Positions 25,215 through 32,700 of a stretch of 41,074 nucleotides of DNA are shown in pieces (the first letter of the stretch is position 1; each line of letters starts with the position of its first letter). The stretch comes from CALMEC01 sp964434425 (GTDB lineage: Bacteria > Actinomycetota > Thermoleophilia > Miltoncostaeales > Miltoncostaeaceae). A program made the position numbers and the translations under genes. The DNA is taken from the NCBI GenBank assembly GCA_964434425.1, contig CAYSVH010000017.1, forward strand, positions 1 through 41,074, given 5' to 3'. The notes beneath the pieces are model-generated. The model saw only the letters and a list, made by a program, of their open reading frames with translations, was not told where the DNA came from and made no database searches.

Positions 25215-25316
25215 ACGGTGACCTCGGATGCCGGCCGGGAAACCCGCGTGGTCTCGGACGGCGAGGGTGCCCGTTCCTCGCCGCGAGAATCAAGGATCTC
25301 CAGAGCCCCGAGTGAG
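25215..25316 (+). pseudogene. Decayed C-terminal fragment of a 2-oxoacid dehydrogenase E2 gene
   Basis: Bases 25248-25316 match the last 69 bases of the E2 gene at 24181-24249. After restoring a single lost base near 25274, they translate as VVSDGEGARFLAARIKDLQSPE and then TGA, against VVSGGEGARFLAAAIKDLESAE and TAG in the intact gene. An ATV match before this is weak and could extend the relic to about 25215. No intact frame or start is present. It is probably the remnant of a duplicated or older E2. The rest of 25117-25446 shows no gene. Confidence 0.75.
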
Positions 25317-25446
25317 AACCGCCGGCGTCAGCTGTTGCGCCGCACGTATCGGCGTGCGACGCAGAACGCACGCCGAACGGCCGCTCCCTGCCGCGGAACG
25401 GTCGCGACACCGGCGCCGCGCAACCGGCGACCGCACCGCGCGCGTC

Positions 25447-25773
25447 TCAGGTGCCGTCGTCCCATGTCTCCCAGTCGAGGTCGACTCCGACCTCTTCCAG
25501 GTGCCGGCGTACCCTCGCGACCTCGTCCGGAGAGGGCAGTTCGTCGGTCACCTTCATGATCAGGATCTGAGCATCGATCCGCGAGGGCTCTCCGAAGTCG
25601 GAGAGCATCCGCTCGACGACGGCGCGGATCTGTTCATCCGTCAACCGTGAGCGCATGAGGGCGAGCAGCGGGAACCGGTCCTGGGGCGGCACTCCGTCCG
25701 GGTAGCCCATGGTAAGCCAGTCCAGGACCGCGGTGAGGACGTTCCGGCGACGGCCTGCCTGGTCCCTGTCCAT
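25447..25773 (-). CDS. DUF3349 family protein
   Basis: A 108-residue soluble protein. VLDWLTMGYPDGVPPQDRFPLLALMRSRLTDEQIRAVVERML is the helical signature of DUF3349, a family known mainly from mycobacteria and relatives (e.g. Rv0543c). The second half (DAQILIMKVTDELPSPDEVARVRRHLEEVGVDLDW) looks like a small appended domain. Function unknown. ATG 25771-25773 with GGAG upstream is a better start than the longer frame to 25848. It is the third gene of the pit cluster. Confidence 0.82.
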   Translation of the reverse strand: MDRDQAGRRRNVLTAVLDWLTMGYPDGVPPQDRFPLLALMRSRLTDEQIRAVVERMLSDFGEPSRIDAQILIMKVTDELPSPDEVARVRRHLEEVGVDLDWETWDDGT

Positions 25774-25795
25774 CGTCTCCACCCTTCCGGAGTCC

Positions 25796-26059
25796 TCAGC
25801 CGAGTCCGACCGCCGGCAGCACGTGGTCGGCCGCGACGAGGACGGCAAGGCCGAACAGGATGGCGATGCCGATGATCGCGAAGCAGACCCACGAGACGAT
25901 TCGTCCCCTGAGCGTCGCGACGGGAGCGGAACCGTCGGGCGGGGTGCGCGCCGACCCGAAGTGGATGCCGATCGCGAAGACGGCCGGAAGTCCGGCGCCG
26001 AGCAGCATTCCCACGGCGAGGACCTTCCAGACCGGCTGAATACTCTCCAGGATGTCCAT
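25796..26059 (-). CDS. Small membrane protein of the pit cluster (Rv0544c-like)
   Basis: An 87-residue protein with two membrane helices (about 10-32, VWKVLAVGMLLGAGLPAVFAIGI, and about 53-75, IVSWVCFAIIGIAILFGLAVLVA) joined by a short polar loop. The position between pit and a DUF3349 gene matches mycobacterial Rv0544c, and the size fits. Function unknown; a role with the phosphate transporter is an inference. The AGAGGAAAG Shine-Dalgarno is immediately outside the border of repeat copy 3. Confidence 0.8.
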   Translation of the reverse strand: MDILESIQPVWKVLAVGMLLGAGLPAVFAIGIHFGSARTPPDGSAPVATLRGRIVSWVCFAIIGIAILFGLAVLVAADHVLPAVGLG

Positions 26060-26072
26060 GAGCTTTCCTCTA

Positions 26073-26235
26073 GATGGTTGGTTCCACGGGGTCGTGGATG
26101 TGGGGTGCGTCACCGGTGGATGCGGGGCGTCGCCGGGCGCCGATGGTCAGGGTGGTGTCCTTTCCGAGTCGTCCGGTGGGGCATCCGCGCCGCCGGGGGC
26201 ACACACCACGCCGCGAGATCGTGGGATCAATCATC
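26073..26235 (+). repeat. 163-bp inverted-repeat element, copy 3
   Basis: First member of a tandem pair; 1 base (A) separates it from copy 4. It begins GATGGTTGGTTCCACG and ends CGTGGGATCAATCATC, giving 16-bp ends that pair with a few G-U wobbles. TA precedes it (26071-26072). It differs from copy 4 at two positions, GGGGCA here and GGCGTA there. The pair fills the gap between pit and the small membrane protein gene. Confidence 0.92.
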
Positions 26236-26236
26236 A

Positions 26237-26399
26237 GATGGTTGGTTCCACGGGGTCGTGGATGTGGGGTGCGTCACCGGTGGATGCGGGGCGTCGCCGG
26301 GCGCCGATGGTCAGGGTGGTGTCCTTTCCGAGTCGTCCGGTGGCGTATCCGCGCCGCCGGGGGCACACACCACGCCGCGAGATCGTGGGATCAATCATC
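26237..26399 (+). repeat. 163-bp inverted-repeat element, copy 4
   Basis: Second member of the tandem pair, virtually identical to copy 3, so the duplication is recent. TA follows at 26400-26401. The last base plus that TA is the TAG stop of pit, the same arrangement as copy 2 and cimA. As a whole the element is an imperfect long palindrome (for example CCGGTGG...GCCGCCGG and GGATGC...GCATCC inside). Confidence 0.92.
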
Positions 26400-27658
26400 T
26401 AGACGGGGGCGGGCTTCGGTGGCGGCGGGGTCACGGGGGTCTCGTCCGGGGATTCCGCCACATCGGACGGCGGTGGCCCCGGCTCGGCCGGGTGAAGGCC
26501 ACCCGCCCACTCCGCGTTGACGTTGCTGGCGTGGATCGGGTTCCGCTTCGACCGCCGGTACATGTACGTCGCCAGCCCGACGAGGATCCCGAAGTCGACC
26601 AGGACGCCCACGAGCCCGTCCAGCGGCTCCTTGAGCACGTCGGCGATCACCCAGCAGACGGCGCCGACGATGGCCGCGACAGGCATCGTGATGAGCCACC
26701 CGACGGCCATGTGACCGGCGACACTCCACCTCACCTTGGCGCCGCGCTTGCCGACGCCCGATCCGATGATGGAGCCCGTCGCGACATGGGTGGTCGACAG
26801 CGCCATGCCGAGGTGGCTCGAGGACATGATCACCGCGGCCGAGGCCGTCTCGGCCGCCATCCCCTGAGGCGTGCTGATGTCGACGAGCCCCTTGCCGAGG
26901 GTGCGGATGATGCGCCACCCGCCCACGTAGGTGCCGAGCGCGATGGCGAGTGCGCAGACCAGTTTGACCCAGAACGGGATGCTGTCGGCCGGGGTGACGC
27001 TTCCGTAGGCCACGAGGGCCAGGAAGATGACGCCCATCGTCTTCTGGGCGTCGCCGGTGCCGTGCGCGAGGGATACGAGCGACGCCGATCCGATCTGCCC
27101 CCACCGGAATCCCCGGTTGCGCTCGTCCTTCGGCGTGGAGCGGGTCAGGCGATAGACCACACGCGTTCCGGTGGCGGCGATCGTCATGGCGATGATCGGC
27201 GCCAGGATCGCCGGGATGAAGATGCTGGTGACAACCTTCGGCCAGTCGACGCCACTGGCGAAGCCAAGCGAGGCCACCGCGGCCCCGATGAGACCGCCGA
27301 ACAGAGCGTGGGACGAGCTGGACGGCAGTCCCAGGAGCCACGTCAGGAGGTTCCACAGGATGCCGCCCACCAGCCCGGCGAACACGATGATGATGAGCGT
27401 GTGCCCCGTCAGACCGGGGATGGGGATCCCCTCCGCATCCTGGATCCGGACGACCTTCGAGACGGTCTTGGCGACCTCGATGGAGAGGAACGCACCGATG
27501 AGGTTGCACACGGCCGAAAGGGCGACGGCGACCTTCGGCCGCAGTGCACCGGTGGCGATGGATGTGGCCATAGCGTTGCCGGTGTCGTGGAATCCGTTCG
27601 TGAAATCGAACGCCAGGGCGGTCGCGATCACGATGACCAGAATCACGAATTCAGCCAT
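26399..27658 (-). CDS. pitA: PiT-family low-affinity phosphate transporter
   Basis: Inorganic phosphate transporter in the cytoplasmic membrane, ion-coupled in known members. The 419 residues contain both inverted family repeats: FDFTNGFHDTGNAMATSIATGAL near the N-terminus and the second-half equivalent (SLAHGTGDAQKTMGVIFLAL). A GLPSSSSHALFGGLIGA segment and its counterpart STTHVATGSIIGSG also occur. There are about ten helices, then a cytoplasmic proline-rich tail ending PPPPKPAPV. ATG 27656-27658 (MAEFV) is preferred to the start seven codons earlier. A Pho-box-like array lies about 82 bases upstream. Confidence 0.95.
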   Translation of the reverse strand: MAEFVILVIVIATALAFDFTNGFHDTGNAMATSIATGALRPKVAVALSAVCNLIGAFLSIEVAKTVSKVVRIQDAEGIPIPGLTGHTLIIIVFAGLVGGILWNLLTWLLGLPSSSSHALFGGLIGAAVASLGFASGVDWPKVVTSIFIPAILAPIIAMTIAATGTRVVYRLTRSTPKDERNRGFRWGQIGSASLVSLAHGTGDAQKTMGVIFLALVAYGSVTPADSIPFWVKLVCALAIALGTYVGGWRIIRTLGKGLVDISTPQGMAAETASAAVIMSSSHLGMALSTTHVATGSIIGSGVGKRGAKVRWSVAGHMAVGWLITMPVAAIVGAVCWVIADVLKEPLDGLVGVLVDFGILVGLATYMYRRSKRNPIHASNVNAEWAGGLHPAEPGPPPSDVAESPDETPVTPPPPKPAPV

Positions 27659-27739
27659 GGCACGCACTTTGCACTTCACCGGCCCTCCGTGAGCCGCGAT
27701 ACGCGAAATGTGACCATCTCGGGTCCATCTGGGTCCTAA

Positions 27740-27772
27740 CAGTCACCGCTCTGTCACCATTCGTTCACAATT
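27740..27772 (+). promoter_or_regulatory. Candidate Pho box
   Basis: Three consecutive 11-mers, CAGTCACCGCT, CTGTCACCATT and CGTTCACAATT, form a direct repeat with an 11-base period and TCAC in every unit. This is the format of PhoB/PhoP sites (CTGTCAT + 4 in E. coli, GTTCACC-type in Streptomyces). They lie 82 bases upstream of the pit start, but the repeat reads on the opposite strand to pit, which is unusual. Confidence 0.5.
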
Positions 27773-28306
27773 GGTCAGAGGTGGATGGGATGGATGCGAA
27801 CTCCCCCTCCAGGGACGACCGGACAGCACGGTGTCCGGCCCCATGGGACTGAAACCGCTTCGAGTCGGCAACCCCCGGTCACCCGGACCGGCCGGTGTCA
27901 GCCAGAGCCATGGGACACCCCCCGACGGCGTCAGGTCCGGCGGCGACGGCGACGGCCGAAGCGCGGGTCGATGTACCGACACCCCCGACGAGCACCGGCA
28001 CACAGCGACCGTCGCCGGTACCGGTGTCGCGGATCGATCGGGACGAACCTTCCCGGCCGGTCCAGTCCGGCTCTCCGTGCCGCCGCTTCGTCGGCATCCG
28101 GGTACGACGGCCGCGTCGCCGTCCACGAGCCGATGCGAACCGTCTCCTCCGCGCCGAGTGCCCGCCCACCGGATGGTTGCGCACCAGGTTCACACCGGCG
28201 GCCGGGACATCGGTGTCGCGCTCGGCCCAGACCCCGTGCATGACCACGACAAATACACGAGGCGTATGGTGAAAAAACCTGATCCACACCAACTCTAGGA
28301 GCAACC
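27773..28306. other. Intergenic region between pit and the cupredoxin gene
   Basis: About 530 bases without a convincing gene. Open frames on both strands are arginine/proline-rich and share no family features. Short inverted repeats involving ACCGG and GGTGTCG occur around 27990-28035. GGAG at 28298-28301 is the Shine-Dalgarno of the cupredoxin gene; TATGGT at 28264-28269 is a possible -10 for it. Confidence 0.5.
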
Positions 28307-28741
28307 ATGAGGATTCTCCTGAAGTTCCTCGCCGTTCCACTTGTGGCCGGCCTTCTCGTCGTCGCCGGGTGCGGCGGTGACTCGACGGACACGACGCCCA
28401 CGGCCCCGGCGCAGACCCCGACCGAGCAGGCCACCACCGGGACGGAGACCACTGCTGCCGGCACCACGCTCGAGCTGGCCGCCGATCCCGACGGCGCACT
28501 GGCCTACGTTCAGACCGAGTTGACCGCCCCCGCGGGCGAGGTGACCATCAACTTCACAAACGAATCGCCGATGCCCCATGACGTCGTCGTCGAGAACGCC
28601 GACGGCACGGAGGTCGCGCGGACCGAGATCTTCCAGGGGGGAAGCAGGTCGATCAGCTTCACCGCGGAGAACGGCACCTACACCTACTACTGCTCGGTGC
28701 CGGGCCACACCAACATGAAGGGCACGCTCACCGTCGAGTAG
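28307..28741 (+). CDS. Cupredoxin (plastocyanin/azurin-like) lipoprotein
   Basis: A 144-residue exported copper protein. The signal peptide ends in a lipobox, VVAGC with lipid-anchor Cys22, then a Thr/Pro-rich linker (25-55) and a cupredoxin domain. The type 1 copper ligands are all present: H91 (MPHDVV), C129 and H134 (YYCSVPGH) and M137 (NM). It should carry single electrons at the outer face of the membrane; the partner is unknown and no oxidase gene is near. GGAG six bases before the ATG. Confidence 0.92.
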   Translation: MRILLKFLAVPLVAGLLVVAGCGGDSTDTTPTAPAQTPTEQATTGTETTAAGTTLELAADPDGALAYVQTELTAPAGEVTINFTNESPMPHDVVVENADGTEVARTEIFQGGSRSISFTAENGTYTYYCSVPGHTNMKGTLTVE

Positions 28742-28855
28742 CGAGGGCACCCCGGCGAAGGAGCCGAGTGACTCCGGGCCTCCCGGCCCACTCGACCCAC
28801 TCGACCCGACTCATCCGTCCCGATCGTGGCGGCGGGATGGGGTGGAACGAAGGAC

Positions 28856-28892
28856 GAGGGGTCGGGTCCGAATCGACCGGACCCGACCCCTC
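28856..28892. terminator. Bidirectional hairpin between cupredoxin gene and recA
   Basis: GAGGGGTCGGGTCCG (28856-28870), 7-base loop, CGGACCCGACCCCTC (28878-28892): a perfect 15-bp stem centred between two convergent genes, 115 bases past one stop and 30 past the other. The T-tract is short on both strands. The location makes a shared terminator the best reading. Confidence 0.75.
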
Positions 28893-28921
28893 CTCCGCCA
28901 TGATGCACAGGCGACCTCGCG

Positions 28922-29983
28922 TCAGTTGGTGGACGCAAGCGCCTCCTCGACCTCTCCGTCTCCCTCACCATCGCCCTCGACGACGGTGAACGCCGCGGCC
29001 CCCACGCCGTGGTGGGCCCGGATCCTGGCCTCGATCTCGGCCGCGATGTCGGTGTGCTCCTTGAGGAACGCCCGTGCCGCATTCTTACCTTGGCCGAGGC
29101 GCTCGTCCCCGTACGAGAAGTACGCCCCGCTCTTGGTGATGACCCCGGCGTCGACGCCCAGATCGATGAGGTTGCCCTCGTGCGAGATGCCCTCGCCGTA
29201 GATGATGTCGAACTCCGCCTGGCGGAACGGCGGGGCCATCTTGTTCTTCACGACCTTGACGCGCGCGCGGTTTCCGACGGCCTCGGATCCGTCCTTCAGC
29301 GTCTCGATGCGACGGATGTCGAGGCGGACCGACGAGTAGAACTTGAGCGCACGACCGCCCGGGGTGGTCTCGGGCGACCCGAACATGACCCCGATCTTCT
29401 CGCGCAGCTGGTTGGTGAAGATGCAGATGGTGCCGGCGCGGTTCAGCGTACCCGCGAGCTTACGGAGCGCCTGCGACATGAGGCGTGCCTGGAGACCGAC
29501 GTGGGAGTCGCCCATCTCGCCCTCGATCTCGGCCTTCGGCGTGAGCGCGGCCACGGAGTCGATGGCCACGACGTCGAGCGCTCCCGAGCGGATGAGGAGA
29601 TCGGCGATCTCGAGCGCCTGCTCACCGTGATCGGGCTGCGACACGAGGAGCTCGTCGATGTTGACGCCGATGCGCCGCGCATAGGCGGGGTCCATGGCGT
29701 GCTCGGCGTCGATGAAGGCCGCCATGCCCCCGCGCTTCTGGGCCTGGGCGATGAGGTGGTACAGAAGCGTGGTCTTACCGGAGCTCTCCGGTCCGTACAC
29801 CTCGACGATGCGGCCCCGCGGAAGTCCTCCGATCCCCAGCGCCACGTCGAGGGACAGGGCCCCGGTGGGGATGGACTGCGTGTCGACCTGCGCGCCCTCG
29901 TCCCCCATGCGCATGATCGAGCCCTTTCCGAACTGGCGCTCGATCTGTGAGAGCGCTGAATCGAGTGCCTGTGTCTTATCCAT
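28922..29983 (-). CDS. recA: Recombinase A
   Basis: DNA strand exchange and LexA co-protease activation. The 353 residues contain Walker A GPESSGKTT (64-72), AAFIDAEHAMDP, VVAIDSVAAL (Walker B), FTNQLREKIGVMFGSPETTPGGRALKFY with the L2-type loop, and an acidic C-terminal tail (EGDGEGDGEVEEAL). No intein. ATG 29981-29983 has AGGAA upstream; an in-frame ATG six codons earlier lacks similarity. It overlaps thpR by 8 bases. recX, often the next gene, is absent; the next gene is the convergent cupredoxin gene. Confidence 0.98.
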   Translation of the reverse strand: MDKTQALDSALSQIERQFGKGSIMRMGDEGAQVDTQSIPTGALSLDVALGIGGLPRGRIVEVYGPESSGKTTLLYHLIAQAQKRGGMAAFIDAEHAMDPAYARRIGVNIDELLVSQPDHGEQALEIADLLIRSGALDVVAIDSVAALTPKAEIEGEMGDSHVGLQARLMSQALRKLAGTLNRAGTICIFTNQLREKIGVMFGSPETTPGGRALKFYSSVRLDIRRIETLKDGSEAVGNRARVKVVKNKMAPPFRQAEFDIIYGEGISHEGNLIDLGVDAGVITKSGAYFSYGDERLGQGKNAARAFLKEHTDIAAEIEARIRAHHGVGAAAFTVVEGDGEGDGEVEEALASTN

Positions 29984-30569
29984 CGGAAGCGTTCCTTTCA
30001 CGGCTCTCCACGAGGGGAACCGTCATGAGCGGTCGGTAGATCGGGGGACTGACTCCGGTGATCTCAGAATGATAGAGGGAGATCCGGTCGATGTCGAACA
30101 CATGTTCGTGTTCCTGCTGCGCGTACCTTCTCACAGGGGTCGGACGTCTGAATCGGGCGATGGTCACATGCGGCCGGAACGCCCGCATCCTCCGCCGGCC
30201 GACGATCCTGTCGACGACCCCGTCGATCCGTTCCGCATGGGCGGCCAGCCCTCCGTCCTCGTCGATCACGTCGACGAGGACGATCCGGGCGCCCCGCGCG
30301 TTCGGACGGGCGACGGACGGACCGAGTCGGACCCGGTGCACCGGCCCTCCCAGGACGTCGAACAGATCGGCCGCGAACGCGGATGTGCAGCAGGCCGCGG
30401 GAAGCCCCCCGATGAACCGCACCGTCACATGCAGGTTCTCGCGCGGAACCGTCCGCGCGCCGGGCAGGTCTCCCAGGGTCGCCGCACGAGCGGACAGCGC
30501 ATCGCGCGCGTCGTCCGGCAGGTCGAGGGCGACGAAGAGCCGGTCGGTGGGAAGGACGCGCTGGAGCAT
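29976..30569 (-). CDS. thpR: RNA 2',3'-cyclic phosphodiesterase (ThpR/2'-5' RNA ligase family)
   Basis: A 197-residue 2H phosphoesterase with both HxT motifs: HVTV (H47, T49) in ENLHVTVRFIGGL and HVTI (H134, T136) in FRPHVTIARF, plus the N-terminal RLFVALDLPDDAR strand. Members hydrolyse RNA 2',3'-cyclic phosphates or ligate 2'-5' ends; the physiological substrate is uncertain. The cinA-thpR-recA order is common in bacteria. Translationally coupled to recA by overlap. Confidence 0.92.
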   Translation of the reverse strand: MLQRVLPTDRLFVALDLPDDARDALSARAATLGDLPGARTVPRENLHVTVRFIGGLPAACCTSAFAADLFDVLGGPVHRVRLGPSVARPNARGARIVLVDVIDEDGGLAAHAERIDGVVDRIVGRRRMRAFRPHVTIARFRRPTPVRRYAQQEHEHVFDIDRISLYHSEITGVSPPIYRPLMTVPLVESRERNASDG

Positions 30570-30697
30570 GTACGCACCACCGTAGCCCGAACATCCGCAC
30601 CGACCGCGCGATCGACGTGTCGGATCACCGTCGAAACCGCCACGATCCCCGCCCGTCCGTCACGGACATGCGGACACACCCTCCGTGATCGGTGTCC

Positions 30698-31957
30698 CTA
30701 CCGGCCCAGACGCAGACGGAGCCGGTGCAGGGCCGCCGTGACGGCACGGCGCTGGATGACGTCACGCTCCGTGGCGAGGAAGTGGAAGTGCTGGGCATCC
30801 GCGCCGTCCGGCCCTGCCACGCCGATCCAGACCGTTCCCACCGGTTTCTCCTCGGTCCCGCCCTCCGGACCGGCCACCCCCGTGATCGACGCGCCCCATG
30901 TGGCCCCGGTCCGCGTCCGCACGCCCTGGGCCATCTGCGCGGCGACCGTTTCGCTGACCGCCCCCTCCGTCGCGATCGCGGCAGCGTCCACGTCCAGCGC
31001 ACCGGCTTTCACCGCGTTCGAATACGCGATCACGCCACCGGCGAACCAGGCGGACGCCCCCGGACGGGACACGACCCGCGCGCCCAGCGCTCCGCCCGTG
31101 CACGATTCGGCGACGGCCAGACTCTCACCGCGCGCCACGAGGGCCTGGGCCACGATGTCGTCGACATGCCGTCCGTCGGCGGAGAAGAGCGCCCCGCCCA
31201 ACCGGGCGTGGAGGTGATCCTGGACGGTGTCTGCTGCGTCCGCCGGGACCACCACCTCCAGCTCACCGTGGCGTGTATAGGTTCCGATCCGATCGACCAC
31301 CGAACGCGACAGGCCGTCGAACGCGACGATGAGCTCGGCCTCCGTCACCCACCAGAGGCGGAGCGTCCTCTCACCACCGGTCCCCACGTCCGCCAGGGTG
31401 GCCGCCATCACGCCCGAGGCGCGCATGGCCCGCCACATCGGACGCAGCTCCGACGGTGGTCCCGGCAGGACGACGATGCACGCGCCGCCCGTGCGCAGCA
31501 CGCATCCCGGTGCGGTTCCGACGGGCGGCAGAACGGTCGCTCCCGCCGGCACGAGCGCCTGTTTCCTCTGGGTGCGTTCGAAGTCGTCGTCCGAGAGCTT
31601 CACACGGCCTCGCAGCTGCTGGATCCGCGCGCGTACGAGCGCCGCGGCCTCGTCGTTCCACTCGAGCGGTACGCCCGCCACCGAGGCGACGGCCTCCATC
31701 GTCCGATCGTCGGCGGTCGGCCCGAGGCCACCCGAGACCACCACGATCGCCGCACCGTCGTCCACGGGCGCGCGAATGACCGCCACCAGACGCTCCAGCA
31801 TGTCGCCGACGAACACCATCCGCTCGACGTCGCATCCCGCCGACCGGAGCTCCGCGGACAGGAACGGACCGTTCTCATCCCTGACCCGCCCGTCCAGCAC
31901 CTCGTCACCGGTGACCACGATCGCCGCGCGGACACGACCGGATCGGGCCGTCGTCAC
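30698..31957 (-). CDS. cinA: CinA-family nicotinamide-nucleotide amidase
   Basis: Competence/damage-inducible protein family. The 419 residues consist of an N-terminal molybdopterin-binding-like domain (AIVVTGDEVLDGRVRDENGPFLSAEL, VVSGGLGPTADDRT) and a C-terminal CinA amidase domain starting near 255 (SLAVAESCTGGALGARVVSRPGAS, ITGVAGPEGGTEEKPVGTVWIG). Together these suggest ADP-ribose pyrophosphatase and NMN deamidase activity as in studied members. GTG 31955-31957 overlaps the rodZ-like stop as GTGA, and upstream frame codons belong to that gene. Followed by thpR after 128 bases. Confidence 0.93.
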   Translation of the reverse strand: MTTARSGRVRAAIVVTGDEVLDGRVRDENGPFLSAELRSAGCDVERMVFVGDMLERLVAVIRAPVDDGAAIVVVSGGLGPTADDRTMEAVASVAGVPLEWNDEAAALVRARIQQLRGRVKLSDDDFERTQRKQALVPAGATVLPPVGTAPGCVLRTGGACIVVLPGPPSELRPMWRAMRASGVMAATLADVGTGGERTLRLWWVTEAELIVAFDGLSRSVVDRIGTYTRHGELEVVVPADAADTVQDHLHARLGGALFSADGRHVDDIVAQALVARGESLAVAESCTGGALGARVVSRPGASAWFAGGVIAYSNAVKAGALDVDAAAIATEGAVSETVAAQMAQGVRTRTGATWGASITGVAGPEGGTEEKPVGTVWIGVAGPDGADAQHFHFLATERDVIQRRAVTAALHRLRLRLGR

Positions 31958-32637
31958 GGGTCGACTTCGATTCGTCCGGGGCCGACGATGCGGAAGGACG
32001 TGACCCCGGACGGGATGGTCACGGGTGACTCGTCGATCGAAAGGGTGACCGCACCCGGGGCGCTGAGTTCGACCCAGACCGGAGGCGCCACCGTGAGCTC
32101 CTCGGCCCGATTGGGCTTCATCGCCGGGTTGATGATCAGAGGGCCGTCCGCCGACTCGCGGTGCACGCGCAACTCGACGCTCCGGTTCCGGGTGAGGAAG
32201 CGGAGGTCCATCGCCGGCTGGGAGATGACGCCCACCGGATCCTCCCGTGCGGGATCGGATCCGTGCGATCCGGTGGCGACCCAGAGGCCCACCGCACCGA
32301 TCATCACCAGGAGCGAGAAGATGGCGAGCACGCGCCCCTCGCGGCTGCGCCGTCGCGACCGGTTGCGACGCAGGAACTCCTCGTAGGCCGTCTGTTCGCG
32401 GGGACGCTCGAACTGGGACTCGTACTGCTCGACGACGAGCCGTCCGTCCAGGCCCAGGTGGTCGGAGTAGGTGCGGAGGAAGCCGCGGACGTACGTCGGG
32501 CCGGGCAGCATCTCGAAGTGCTCCTCTTCGAGGGCACGCAGATACTTGCCACGGATCTTCGTGGCCGCCTCGCAATCCGTGATGTCGAGGTTCCGGCGCA
32601 TCCGCGCCTCGCGTAAGGTGTTGCCGATTTCAAGCAT
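31954..32637 (-). CDS. RodZ-like helix-turn-helix membrane protein
   Basis: A 227-residue protein. A Cro/C1-type helix-turn-helix domain (1-70; IGNTLREARMRRNLDITDCEAATKIRGKYLRALEEE) is followed by a basic stretch, one membrane helix (about 103-121, VLAIFSLLVMIGAVGLWVA) and an outer beta domain. That last domain resembles the C-terminal domain of RodZ-type proteins, with VWVELSAPGAVTLSIDESP. RodZ links MreB to the envelope in rods, but no mreB is here, so it may do something different. It lies 63 bases after ftsK and overlaps cinA. Confidence 0.85.
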   Translation of the reverse strand: MLEIGNTLREARMRRNLDITDCEAATKIRGKYLRALEEEHFEMLPGPTYVRGFLRTYSDHLGLDGRLVVEQYESQFERPREQTAYEEFLRRNRSRRRSREGRVLAIFSLLVMIGAVGLWVATGSHGSDPAREDPVGVISQPAMDLRFLTRNRSVELRVHRESADGPLIINPAMKPNRAEELTVAPPVWVELSAPGAVTLSIDESPVTIPSGVTSFRIVGPGRIEVDP

Positions 32638-32700
32638 GCAGCAGGGGTCCAGCCCTTCGGTACGACCGGAGCGGTCAGGCTAGCGAATACCCCGTGCCCG

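Noticed and set aside
26073..26399. CRISPR array or tandem protein repeat
   Set aside because: Only two long units with a 1-base spacer and no unique spacers; single copies occur elsewhere.
25709..27739. 676-codon plus-strand ORF through the repeats and opposite pit
   Set aside because: Internal peptide repeats in it are just the 163-bp elements read in frame; copies are not kept in one reading frame (163 is not a multiple of 3), and the remainder is antisense to pit.
27879..28499. Minus-strand ORFs upstream of and through the cupredoxin gene
   Set aside because: Overlap a well-supported lipoprotein gene and show only arginine/proline-rich noise.
31958..32575. N-terminal extension of cinA
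   Set aside because: Lies within the rodZ-like gene; the CinA domain begins right after GTG 31957.
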